Source: Linum tenue (Eukaryota; Streptophyta; Magnoliopsida; Malpighiales; Linaceae). From it: DNA of 64,000 nt. Below the pieces are notes generated by a model, which was given only the letters and a program-made list of their open reading frames with translations, did no database searches and was not told where the DNA came from. Below, piece by piece: positions 32,241 through 43,689 of the stretch. Location of the stretch: NCBI GenBank assembly GCA_946122785.1, contig CAMGYJ010000010.1, forward strand, positions 12,127,467-12,191,466, read 5' to 3'. How positions within the stretch are numbered: position 1 is the first letter of the stretch; the number at the start of each line of letters is the position of its first letter. The position numbers and the translations under genes are program-made.

Positions 32241-32904
32241 GGGCAGAAAATAAAAAAAATATTTTTTATTTTTTTATTTTTTCATAATGACAATTATACC
32301 CCTGCTTTGATTTTACACTAGGTCAACTCAACTAATAAAAAGTCATCACAATCCTAGCTTCCTATTGGTTGGAGGCTAGTGTTGTTACAATAACAACAAA
32401 ATGAGTGTTGTTATAGTATCTAGTCCCCTAATGGATTGGTAGTGATTTCGTGTTTTTTTTCTTTTGCAGAAAGATTGAGAAAAATAAGGAAATGAGATCT
32501 GGTTGGAGATAATGGAAGTGAGAGAAAGAGATTGAATTGTAATTAATAGATTCTTATAACTATCTAAAATGTAATTTATTAAAAAAATTAATTAATACAA
32601 TTTATTTTTCATACTCAATTTACCCTTAGTAACCACGGTGATTACTACAAACCCTAAGTTGTCCCACGTGAGTCTTTGGTGTTGAAAAATAAATTTGAAG
32701 TACTGATATGTCACCATTCATTAAACTAGAGGACTTATTCTTCCTTAATATAAAATGAATTTTAATCACTAACTGAGTAACTGGTAGATAGTGATAAAGA
32801 GGGGCATAACTTCTTTCATTTCTCCCCCACGCACAGCGAACAGAGGCAGGGCGTCTCCCCCACGCACAGCCATTGGTGCGAAGCTAGACGTGGCGACGGC
32901 ATCA

Positions 32905-34682
32905 ATGTCGAAACCTTCGTTTCAGGTTCTTCTGATTGAGATGCATTGTTTTTATGTTTTCTATGCCAAAAATTTGAGATCCATGCTCTGGAAGTTGGAA
33001 TTGGTTCAATGCCGTGCGACCTCCCACAGAATTCCCGGAAATAATGGGGGAAGGTGGAGTTCTTACACATTCGAGAGACATTCTCAATTTTACTTACAGT
33101 GGGTCGTGATAATTTGTGACAGATAATTTTGGGTTCGGCGTCAACTGCTCGGCAACGGATTCTAGCTGAGATGGGTTATGAATTTAGAGTCATGGTATGT
33201 TCTTATTCCTCTTCCCTAACGAGAAGAGTTCCTGTGATTTTCTGTGGAAGAATTGACTGAGAATTTGGGGATTTTAGACTGCAGATATTGATGAGAGAAG
33301 TATAAGGAAAGATAAGCCGGAAGAATTAGTGATGGCTCTAGCTGAAGCTAAGGTATGACTTCTTCTCTTTCAGGTGCCTTTAATTTGTCTATTCATAGTA
33401 GATGCTGATTCTATGGCAGTTACGGCAAAACTGGGATGGGTTCGATTAGCTGACCTTGTGATTCTGCTTTGAAGTTCCGTTTGTCGATATGGTGTTCTTA
33501 TCTGGGGCTTTTTCCTAGGCAGATGCCATCATAGCAAGACTTCTGAACACAGGTCAACTGCAGAAAGATACTGATATGACCTTGTTGATTACTGCAGATA
33601 CGGTATGATTGAATTCATAGCCAATTTCTCTGTTTCTGTTATGTGTAGTCCATAGACATTCATATTCATTGTCCTAAGCTACGAATCAATGGAGAAACAA
33701 CTGAACTGTTTTCATTGGGGCAATCTCATTTCCGACTGAGACATGAACACTCCATCAATCTCACAAGCTTCAAATTTTCATCCGAAGTATTCGAGTAGAA
33801 CTTAAAGAACCTGATTTGCAGTATCCCATTAATAAATGCCGTAAGATACTAGTTCAATAATCACAGTGATGCTGCATTGATTGGAATTGGTTGAGTTGAG
33901 CAATGATCCTTGGGGTCCTCATTCATTAATTGGACGAATTAACTGGGTTTATGAATTCATCACTATTTGATTCATGGTCACATAGTCTATAGCTAATGTA
34001 CTGTAAGTTCTGTGTGGACTTCAGGTGGTGGTATATAAAGGAGTGGTGAGAGAGAAACCGACCAGTGAGGACGAAGCACGGGAATTCATAAAAGGTTGCT
34101 TACTGAGTTCTCTAATGAGCCAGCCATCTCTGATATTCATCTAGCATTGAGTTTGCTGTTGCTTGCAGGCTATTCTGGTGGTCACGCTGCAGTTGTAGGA
34201 TCTATACTTGTAACCAATCTCAATACAGGTTCAAGAAGGGTCACTTGGGAGAGAGCAGAGGTATATTTCCATGAGATACCCGACGAAATTGTCGATAGCT
34301 TGGTAAGGGATTCGGGCATGGAATCATATCTCCCTCTTGATTTACTTGTTCACTCTTAGCTCAATCATTGACCAAGGAATGATGTTGTGAAGATCGAGGA
34401 AGGAATAACTTTCAAAGTGGCTGGAGGTCTGATGCTGGAACATCCATTAACATTGCCGTTTGTTGAAGCAGTGGTTCGCCTTTTACTTTCCCTTTCAGCT
34501 TTCTTGTGGGTTTTAGTATACAGAGAAACTTGCATTGCCAAAATCTGTCCTTCAGAGATTCTTGTTAATGTAACTTGGGTGTCTTTTGCTTGCAGATCGG
34601 AAATACGGATACTGTCATGGGGCTTCCAAGTGCTCTTACCCAGCAATTCATTGATGAAGTCTTGCAACCTCTGAAGGCCTAA
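32905..34682 (+). CDS. Maf-family nucleotide pyrophosphatase, eight exons
   Basis: Exons: 32905-32925, 33123-33194, 33278-33352, 33519-33602, 34025-34094, 34169-34302, 34393-34473 and 34596-34682 (TAA 34680-34682). All introns are GT-AG and the joined frame is open for 207 codons, a usual Maf length. The protein starts MSKPSFQIILGSASTARQRI, with the family's N-terminal GSxS..R substrate loop; the ITADTVV motif (about 82) carries the catalytic aspartate; KPTSEDEARE, YSGGHAAVVG, YFHEIPDEI, VAGGLMLEHP and MGLPSALTQQFIDEVL follow as in other plant Maf proteins. Maf enzymes hydrolyse non-canonical or excess nucleoside triphosphates to monophosphates. The start is the only ATG that joins in phase to exon 2. 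The upstream 250 bp separates it from transposon DNA. Confidence 0.92.
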
Positions 34683-34839
34683 CTCACTTTGGATTAGGAA
34701 TTCGGATAATGAGAGATTAGGACCCAATTTTTATTAGTAGAATTTGAGTAAAAAGTGATGTTTGGAAGTGGATGAGTTTCTAATTAAAGAACTCAAAAGT
34801 TTGTTCCCCTTTTTGTTTCCATGATAAAAGTTCTGGTAT

Positions 34840-35290
34840 TTAAAAAGTTATCGGAATAAAAAAAACATTTATAACGTTCGGGTTAAGTAGCACAAAGTTA
34901 TGACGGTATAAAGTTTGGTGAAATTTGAAAATTGCTCGTTTGGGATAGCAAACGAAGTTTGTTAGGGACAAAGGCTGGACCAAATTGCCTCTGGCTGTTT
35001 GCGACTTGAAAGATCTCGAAAAATTATGCGGAATAAAAAAAATTTCGCTACAATCGGAAAACTAAGCGTAAAGCTAGGTTTGTTCAAAGTTTTGGCATAG
35101 GTTAGGCGTTCACCGCTTCTGACGGTCGCGGTGAACCATTCACTGCTTTTGTCGGCCACGGTGGTGTTATTCACCGTGTTTGACGGTCGCGGTGAAGTCC
35201 AAACATGGGTAGATTGGGAATATTTTATAAAACGTGTGTATTTTGAGAATTTTTTTTAAGAACTTGTGTAATTTGGGGAAAAATCCTCAA
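34840..35290. mobile_element. MULE end fragment
   Basis: At 35100-35210, TTCACCGC and GCGGTGAA words recur, followed by a GAATTTTTTTT..TTTGGGGAAAAATCC terminus like that of the MULE at 15.25-15.68 kb. The adjoining 34850-35080 stretch (GATCTCGAAAAATTATGCGG, then ATCGGAAAACTAAGCG) resembles sequence at 42.69-42.90 kb. No second end was found. Confidence 0.5.
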
Positions 35291-35712
35291 TTCCTCCTCA
35301 TTTCCTATCGTCCAAATCCTAGATTCAAATCCGAATTCGGGCACCTGAAATTCGTGGCCAATTTCATCTCTTACTTCGATTCACCTAATTCATTCGGCAT
35401 TTTCATTCCAAGCACTAATTGAAGCAATTCCTTCACCTTTTCCTCCCTCAGCTTTCGCTTCATGCCTTCATCTCTTCTAGAATTCTCCACATTTTTGTCA
35501 ATTTTCTGTCTACTTCAATAGTCCGGAATGGGGCATCGCTGCAGAGCTGGAAAGGCGGGTGCATATGAGCATTTTGATGTCGGTCTAAACAGAAAGATGT
35601 CATCTTCAATAAGGAAGATAAAGGGGCAGATTCTACCAGAGCTATGCTCAAGTGGCTCGGAGTTTCGTTAAAGCGACCACTACCTTCGTGAATCTGCTTG
35701 TTCTATGACTTG
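35291..35712. other. Non-coding DNA between TE pieces
   Basis: Frames here are short and unrecognised. Possibly the remnant of a gene-like captured segment, but nothing supports a call. Confidence 0.4.
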
Positions 35713-36109
35713 TTAGACTAGTCACAACAAGAATTTTTTATGGGAAAAAAAGGAAAAGAAGGATATTGGGGGTGGGTTTTTCCTCCACGAAACGTTAAAA
35801 GGAGGAGGAGGGGGGACCATGCAGGAGGAGAGAGGGCATGCGACTGGTTGGATTCTCCTTTTTTTCAATGTTTATTTTTAGTGTTGTCTGATGGGGATTT
35901 TCGTATTTTATCAGCCAACAACCATATTTTACAACCGTCATATTTCCAACGGCTATTTTTTCAACGACCATATTTTCAATGACCATATTTTTTCCTGCTC
36001 TATATATAACTCATTATTCAATTTCTTTCAACACTTCTGAAACTCTCTTCCTACCTTCCAAACAAAAAATTATCTTCTTCCCAAACTCTCTGTAATCGTA
36101 ATAATGGTT

Positions 36110-36934
36110 TCATCCGACAGCGAGCGCAATCCGAATTACACAACGTCTGAAGACCTTGTTTTGTGCTAAGCTTGAATGAAAGTTTCACAAGATCCTATCA
36201 TTGATCATTATCAATCTTCACCAGCTTCCTAGAAAAGAATTGGAGATCTATATTCTGCAAATGGTTTTATGATCAATCGTACCAATGGCGCCTTGAAGAC
36301 TAGATAGCAGTTTATCAACCATTCATGTCAGAAGTGGTGTGCGACATTGAGGAGTGCAAATGTTAATCTACCGAGCGGAACTAACCAAGGAGTCAACTTC
36401 TAAATTAATGGTATAATTTTAGTGTTCTAATTTTTAATGATGTGTATTGTTCTCTAATTAATTGTTTAGACGAATGACGCGAAAGCTATTTTCAATGCAG
36501 ACACGAAGAAAGACGGGAAGTTGGAAGAATGTTGGCAACTACTCCAAGAGTGTTCAAGATTTATGCAACAATTTTATGCTCATGTTGCACACATTCCATC
36601 AATGGATGGATCTCAATCGGCTATGTCAAGTGATGAACCTGATAGCCCAGACCTTCATGTAGCTGCTGCTCCAAGAGTGCTCAACCGTCCCGAAGCCCGA
36701 GATCAACAAAAGAGGAAAAAAAGAGGAGGTGGTGATTCTTCTAGCATGGAAGCTTTTCAAAAGAGTTTGGCGGACATGGCGGCAAGTTCGGCAACACATG
36801 CAAGATTGGTTGTCGATAGGAGGAAAGAGAGAAAGCGAAAGAAGCAAGGGAAAAAAGTAGGTACGAGCGAGAAATCATGTTTCAGGATCTTTCTTAATTG
36901 GATCCTCAACAAAAGGCATGGTACCAAATTCTAA
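36110..36934 (+). pseudogene. Harbinger accessory ORF (Myb/SANT-like, NAM-associated C-terminus)
   Basis: The first part (36110-36400) is broken by stops and only partly readable. After a likely intron, 36468-36934 reads TNDAKAIFNADTKKDGKLEE, ..CWQLLQECSRFMQQFYAHV, then a lysine-rich coiled end (SMEAFQKSLADMAASSATHA, RKERKRKKQGKKVG). This is the layout of the DNA-binding partner protein encoded by plant PIF/Harbinger elements, which helps the transposase bind the element ends and enter the nucleus. The damaged first exon makes it a pseudogene. Confidence 0.7.
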
Positions 36935-37393
36935 GAGATCAAATTATATTTGCATACCAACTATCACCAACTTCTACACCACCTAGTGGATCTTCCAGTA
37001 GCCCATTTTATTACACTTACACCCCTGACCAATATTCTCTAAGAAGTTGTTTGGTGTATTATTAATGTATGTTTTATTTTTAGTGTGTTTGATTTAATTA
37101 CTTTCAATTTGTCCTTGATGTATCCTTTATTTTTAGTGTGTTTGCTTTAAGTACTTTCAATTCACCCCTGATGTATCTTTTATTTTAAATGTGTTTGTTT
37201 TAAGTATTTCTCAATGTATCCTTTTTATGTTTTTGTTCAATATTTAATGCAACAACTTTCTTTATTAAGACACCAGAAAATGGAGAATATATTGATAACA
37301 AAGCACAACAAAAAGACATAAAGTAAACTCAGCACACAATACAAATTCAAGTAATTAAAGTGCTCAAATTAAATTTAGAGCCACGCCATGTTT

Positions 37394-38550
37394 CTACTCC
37401 CCTCCTCCTGCTCTTGTCCACAAATGCTCAACCAAATCCGCTTTCAGCGCATGATGCCCTTCACGGTTACAAATCCTATTATGCCTTATCAGGTACTCCA
37501 CGAGAGTCGGAGTGTTAGGATCCGGTGGATCCAATGTGGCATCTAAATTTGTCTCATATTCAAAGGCATCCACTTGTTCCCCTCCAAACTTATTTCGTTG
37601 GTATTCAACTATCATATTGTGTAGAATAATGCAAGTTAGCATAGTCTCTCCCAATGATTGTGCATCCCAATATCGACCCGGAGCTCCAACAATAGACCAT
37701 TTTTCTTGTAGAATGCCGAAAACTCTCTCAACATCCTTGTGGTATAACTGTTGCCATTTTGCAAAAAGTTTCTTCTTCTGGTTACTATGGTTGCTAATGG
37801 TTTTCACAAATGTAGACCATTCAGGATAAATCCCGTCAGCTAAGTAGTAACATTGATCGTAAATTTTACCATTTACCGTATACCTGACTTTTGAAAGATT
37901 TCCTCTGACTGCTTCATCGAACAGTGGGGAGACTCCAAGCATTGTTATGTCATTGTTTGGTCCAGGACTTCCGAAGAAGGCATGCCAAATCCAGGTGTCA
38001 TATGATGCTATAGCTTCCAGGACAATTGTTGGCTTCCCCTTGTATCCAGTAAATTGTCATTACCACGCCATTGGATAATTTTTCCACTCCCAGTGCATGC
38101 AGTCGATTGAATCGATCATACCCGGAAAGCCACGTCGATTGCAGTGATGAAGAAGGCGGCGAAGATCCTCCACATTTGGTGATCGTAAGTACCCAGGGCC
38201 ATAGATGCAGATAATGGCATTATAAAATTTACGCCTACACTACAGTACAGTGGTCTCGCCCATATCAAAAGTCTTGTCTAGGGAGTCGGCTGAGCATCTA
38301 TTTGAAAGCATCCGTAGGGAAGTAGTAAGCTTTTGTTCGGGGGAGAATGACAGGCGACCCGCAGCATCTCGGCCTTGGTGAAAGTAGGGTTCGTGTTGAA
38401 CAAAGACACTCATGACTCGGTTGAACAAGGAGAGGGGCATTTGAAATATCCTTTTGAATAACCTAGCGTCGTAGGTTGGATTGAGAACGAAATACTGCTA
38501 CATCAAGCGTTGGTGTGCTTCTACCCTATTACGCCACATAACTTTATGTG
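37394..38550 (-). pseudogene. PIF/Harbinger DDE transposase, interrupted
   Basis: The N-terminal part (about 38440-38240) has FVQHEPYFHQGRDAAGRLSF and MGETTV motifs of plant Harbinger transposases. The middle (38180-37950) contains GMIDSIDCMHWEWKNYPMAW, then two consecutive stops (TAA TGA near 38060), then QFTGYKGKPTIVLEAIASYD. The C-terminal 182 codons (37942-37394) are open: SPLFDEAVRG, YYLADGIYPEW and ..ERVFGILQEKWSI. The DDE region is recognisable but not translatable as one protein. Confidence 0.85.
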
Positions 38551-39315
38551 AATGTGAACAATGTCGAGACGAGGATGCTTCCTCTTGGAACATGAAGGCT
38601 CATGCCATCACCATCATCTATTGATGATCACGGTCAAGCTGACACTCATATTCCAATTGCCATCTTCCTGCTGTCTCTCATCGGCTTCTCTATTAGGGGA
38701 ACTCATGATGAAAAAGAAGTTAATGTGTGTTGAGAGAAATATGAAGGTGAGAGAATGAAGAAGGTTGAATGTTGTCATGAATGGGTTGACAAAGTTTAGC
38801 CTTCATTTATAGAAACACGAAAAGATGCTCCAACAATAATATGACAAATGGATGAACAGTTGATGACACCACTCAATATGATTAAAGCTGGATGCACAGT
38901 TAATGTCACATGTCATTCTGATTAAAGTTGGATGAACATTTGATTTTACCACTCAATATGATTAAAGATGATAAAAAAATTGATGGAACCACTCATTATG
39001 TGAAACATGTGATGAGTCATGGCATCTGCAAATTATTGTGACTCGTCATTGATGACGTCATACTTAATTAGTGATTAAATAATTATGTCCAAATGAAAAA
39101 AAAGTTATATCGAAATGTTCTTCTTAATTAATTATTACTATATATATAAAAATAATAAATAAATTATCAAAATAAAGTTATCATATCAACTCTAGATTGA
39201 TTTTCCAAAAAACAAATAACAAATACCCTCTTTTTCCTCCCACCTATTGTGGCCAAATACTTCCCCCACCCTCTTTTCCCATCATTTTCCCCTTTCGCCA
39301 TTGTGGATGGTCTTA

Positions 39316-39808
39316 GAAGTAGTCTATAGGAGTAGAAATACATTGGAAAAAAGAGGGGAGTAAAAATTAGGAATGGGCATCAATTGAAACCAATGCGTCA
39401 AAAGCTACTCTAAACATCTAAAAGACTACGCATTAGATCTCCAAATATTGTAGTTTTTAACAACAAAAAATTTGCACAAAAGTCCAAGTAAACGGTCTTA
39501 AGCCTAGTAAAAGTCCATAAACTAGTTTTTAAATCATTTTAAAGGTATTTTATATAAGAGTACGGAATAAAATATTAGTTGTACCCGACGCCCTATTCTT
39601 ACTTAAGTGGTATACCTCCCACAATTCTCATACTTTAGTGGTACCCGAGATATTTTACCATATTAGTGTGCAATGGGTTGTTCGAACCAAATCACTGAAT
39701 CAGACAAAACCTTGAGAACCACGATACAAAAGTAAAAGAAATTAAGGCCAAGGACCATATCAATATTGCAATCGGTCTATTGTGGTCTGGGTTTGTCCAG
39801 ATAAAATA
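39316..39808. other. AT-rich intergenic DNA between the Harbinger and CACTA elements
   Basis: No gene or paired termini seen. Confidence 0.5.
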
Positions 39809-39839
39809 TCACACTACAGGAAACAGTCTCTTTAATCAT

Positions 39840-40440
39840 GGTGAATCCCGTATTTAAAAGTGTGTTTCCCGTGTTTAAAAACTTTAGTCACGGGAAATTT
39901 ACCGTAATATAAAGCTCCGTGTCTAATTGTAACGAACACGGGAAATATATACCATGCCTAATTGTAACTAGACACGGTACATTTTCCCGTGCTAATTTGC
40001 ACATATTAGTCACGGTGAGCACCGTGATTGATACCTAATATTGAAACACAAATTCAACAAAATAACTCAATCAGAGACGGGGTAGTACACCTTTTACTAC
40101 GGTAATCACCGTGTTAAAATTGTTTCCCGTGACTAGATGTCAATCATCGGTCACGGTTTTTAGTACTTGTAGTGACTAGTTATCCCGTGACTGAATATTT
40201 GTCACTAGTCACGGCAATTGCCCGTGCCTAATTACAAAGCATTTGTCATGGTATTTTCCCGTGACTAGATACAAACCACTATTCACGGCATTTCCCGTGA
40301 CAAATTACAAACCATTGGTCACTGTAATTCCCATGACTACATGGAGATCACTAAACACGGGATTCCCATGACTACCCAGAAACCACTAGTCACAGTATTT
40401 TCTGTGATTACATGCATACCCCTGGCCAGAGTGTTTCTCT
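39840..40440. repeat. Left subterminal repeats of the CACTA element
   Basis: More than twenty CACGG(G)/CCCGTG words, many in the form TAGTCACGGGAA or TTCCCGTGACTA, in both orientations. The mirrored block on the right is shorter (46040-46220). Confidence 0.8.
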
Positions 40441-41064
40441 AAAGCAATAACAACAAATTTTCTTGCTACTAATTATAAACCGATTGTATTAAAGATTCTT
40501 GTCAACAATAGTGTAATAATATAGCAAACAAAAGAGTTTCAAACGTTGTAGCTAATAATTCAATAATGGTACAATCTACTTCGCTTTCTTGCACTCTGCC
40601 CATTCAACGATCTTTGCCAATCCTTGCACCATAACAACTCAAAATTTCTCCAATTCATTTCTTGTATTTACAACTTCCTATAGCTCACCAACCCTAAAAG
40701 CACAACAACAACAAAAGTGCATGAGAATTAGCACCATTACTTAGTTAACATGCTTGTAAAATTATTTAGATAGTCTGAAATGAGTAGAGTTGCAACAGAA
40801 CCTACACATACAATTTTCAACAATAACAGTGCCAAACATATTGAGAGAGTTCCTAGCATTTGCTAAAACCAATCACATTGCACTTGCTTTCCTGACTTGA
40901 CTTACATCATTAGTTCCTTTGATGCTGCCAAACAATCTGCTGCCAAATAGTATGTTGCAGAACAGTCTGTAATAAGGAAACATTGTAATATGAGCAAACT
41001 AGACATGATTGACAAAACAAAACACTTGGCAATAGTAGATATAACGAAAAACCAGAACTAAACA

Positions 41065-41772
41065 TTACCAATCAGTAGGTTGAACCATTTCACTTGCTTC
41101 ACCAGCACCGTTATATTCATTTTCCAACACATCCATAGCTCGGGGTAACACCTTTACAGCAAAGTGCCAATTCTTATTCATATTGTCTTCTGCATAAAAC
41201 ACATGGGATACCTGACTTGCTAGCACAAATGGCTCATTTGTCTTAAGCATTCTGTTAAGGTTGACACTCACAAACCCATGCTCATCCACTTTCAACCCTT
41301 TTGTCTTATCATATACATCACACCAATCACACCTAAACAAAGCAAGTGATCTTCCTCCAAGAAATTGTAACTCAATCACCTCTCTCAAAACCCCATAATA
41401 GTCTACTGCATTCACATCAACTCCATCATCACCAACTACAACGACACCATAATTTTGTGTCCTCAAATTCTTGTCATGATCCTTTGTATGAAAGCGAAAA
41501 CCATTTAGCACAAATTCTTGCCAATTCTTATTCATATTGTCTTCTCCGTGGTGGCACCAAAATGTATAGTTCGATACAATTCCATAAATGATCAGATGTA
41601 TACTTATTGTTTCACGGGTTCCCGACCTCCCATTGCAACACTTAATACATGGACATCTAATCTGGCTGCCTCTATTCCTTTGAAATGCATAGTCTAAAAA
41701 TTCAGAGACTCCATTCTTATACTCCTCGCTTAGTCTATTATTTACAAGCATCCAATTCTTACTTGGCGCCAT
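41065..41772 (-). pseudogene. TNPD-type transposase, internally deleted
   Basis: The 235-codon frame is an in-frame joint. The N-terminus (residues 1-80) is the transposase-associated domain (WMLVNNRLSEEYKNGVSEFL, CPCIKCCNG, ..IIYGIVSNYTFWCHHGE). The rest (from about residue 95) is the DUF4216-type C-terminal region (NYGVVVVGDDG, DYYGVLREVIEL, LFRCDWCDV, KVDEHGFVSVNL). The large catalytic domain normally between them is gone. A 25-bp sequence (complement CCAATTCTTATTCATATTG + TCTTCT) occurs twice, at about 41168 and 41521, giving EDNMNKNW twice. It cannot encode active transposase. Confidence 0.8.
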
Positions 41773-42431
41773 TTCCTAAAACACAACACATATGTAGTAA
41801 AATACTGAACTATTTCATACATTGATGGACTTAAAACAGGAAATGTCGTAACAAGGAACTTACCTGGTTGTTCTGAAACTGGATGAGGAGACTATGTTGG
41901 GGTCATTGGCAGCAAGCAGCAACAAGGAACAACAAGCAGCAGCAGCAGCAGCAACATCTCTCCTCCGATCCCAGCCAGCAGCAATAGGCACCAGCAACAG
42001 CTCACATCTGCTCTCAGCTAGCAACAACAAGCAGCAGAAAAAGGTCTGATCTCAACACTCTATTTCGCTCCCCTCCGCTCCAGCCACCACCAGCAGCTTC
42101 CCTCCGCTCCAGCCACCAACAGAAAGCACCAACAGCTCCACTCCCCTCCCCTCCGCTCCAGCCACGAGCAGATTTTCAAAGACCCTGAACTCAATAAAAT
42201 CGTGCCATGAATCTTGTAGAGGGGGAGATGGAGATTCTTGAATTGAAAGATCACGAACTCAATAAAATCGTGCTATGAATCGAGAATTCACAGCTGAAAA
42301 TTGTGGTTTTCAGATTAGGTTTACTTTCATTTTCGAAGAGAAGGGGAAAGTAAAAGGGACGGTGGAAAGAGAAAGGACTGGGTACGAAATCCAACTCTTG
42401 TCCGCCGCATGTGAAGGGAAAAAGGGTCTGG

Positions 42432-42515
42432 AAAAAAAAACGCTTAGATGGATTCGAACCCTTGCAACCCTTCTGGTAATGAATTTAAGGGCAGCAAGTA
42501 ATTCAGTAGACCAAA
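42432..42515 (-). other. RNA polymerase III-like internal promoter boxes
   Basis: On the minus strand GGTTCGAATCC at 42460-42450 is a perfect B-box consensus, followed 10 bp later by a run of nine T (42440-42432), a Pol III terminator. A weak A-box-like TGGTCTACTGA lies about 50 bp upstream. No cloverleaf can be folded, so it is not a tRNA gene; it may be a tRNA-derived relic or coincidence. Confidence 0.3.
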
Positions 42516-43689
42516 CCAACATATATTGCTATGCTTTTATCCAAAATTTTAATACTTTAAATAGAAAAACGATCTCCAAACCTAAACAATAAATAAATTA
42601 ACATCTTATTATCTCTTTTAAAACATAACTGAAACTATTAAGTATGGTACTCAAAATCCTCACAATGGAAGTAAAATATTACATCAATCGGGTTTGCAAG
42701 CAGAAAACTACGAGCCTCACAAGTTTGACGAAATCAAGAAATGCCTACAAAATGCTTAGTTTTGACTACTAAACGACCTCTTTTTGAAAAAAGTCATGAC
42801 CTTCGGCGGTTTTCAACCTTGTAGATCTCGAAAAGTTATATAAAATTAAAAAAAAAAGTGTATCAATCGGATATCGGAGCACAAAGTTACGATCATTTAA
42901 CGTTTGATCTAACCATCATGGGATCGTTTGATCTAACCATCATGGGCTTGTGATCGCTAGAATTACAAATATTAATAACAGCCGGATGGATAAATTACAA
43001 CATAAATTGTCTTGGTACAGATGGTTAGATTGATAGTTTTTACTTAATTTTTTTGACAAGCCAATGGTTCAAGTTACTAAATCAACAATTTATACACAGA
43101 GTGGAATGCAAGCATAGATCAGAATTAGACTTTCCTTCTCCTTCATTTTTTTTTTCAACCGAATAATTCTGCAGTGGAATGCAACTGCAACTATTTTTTA
43201 TAAGGCCAGTTGGAATCTTTACTCAACCTTTACTCATAACCCTCATAACTACTCATAGAAATTTGAACACTTAATCTATAATATTACCAACTACATCAGT
43301 AGTAGCAAAAAGAGTTATAAATATTATACAATATCACATCAGTAGTTAGAAGAGTTTTAGATGTTTCTAACAACCCAAAATACATGACAACCATCCCAAA
43401 ATAGATGACAACCATCCAAAATGATGTAACAGATCACAAACATCTAAAACTCCTGCTCTAGAGTTAACTTTCATCCATTCCTCTAGCAGCAAAGTATGGT
43501 GTCATTTCTAACAAAAAAAAAAGTATGGTGTCATGAATCACCTCCAATCTGTTCTTCTACCAGCAAACTCCTACACTATATCTGCAATGAATCAATCGAG
43601 AATCAATTTTAGACAAACAAACCAAACATTAAGCACAAAACAAAAGTCAAACCCAAATCATCATATTTTGACAAAAGTGAATGATCCAT

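Larger units (their letters stand above)
18812..32427. mobile_element. MULE with 9-bp TSD CTAATGGAT, split by a retrotransposon
   Basis: The termini are inverted copies: left GGGAGCGGATACTATAACAA, right the complement of GGGACTAGATACTATAACAA. Direct 9-bp repeats CTAATGGAT lie at 18803-18811 and 32428-32436, the Mutator-superfamily TSD length. Without the 10,886-bp retrotransposon and its duplicated ATTAC the element is about 2.7 kb. It encodes no transposase. The left arm has GC-rich, gene-like sequence (19.0-20.05 kb); the right arm has an exon-like end (31056-31110), minisatellites and CCGG-rich repeats. It is non-autonomous and probably carries captured DNA. Confidence 0.85.
35716..39312. 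mobile_element. PIF/Harbinger element, 3597 bp, TSD TTA
   Basis: Termini GACTAGTCACAAC (left) and the complement of GACCATCCACAAT (right) are inverted copies, flanked by TTA at 35713-35715 and 39313-39315, the normal 3-bp Harbinger TSD. Inside are the family's two genes: a Myb/SANT-like accessory ORF (+) and a DDE transposase (-). Both are damaged. Several TTGATG..ACCACTCA(A/T)TATGATTAAAG repeats lie at 38850-39000. Confidence 0.9.

Noticed and set aside
42432..42515. tRNA gene on the minus strand
   Set aside because: A B box is present but no acceptor stem or anticodon arm can be formed; kept only as a Pol III-like signal.
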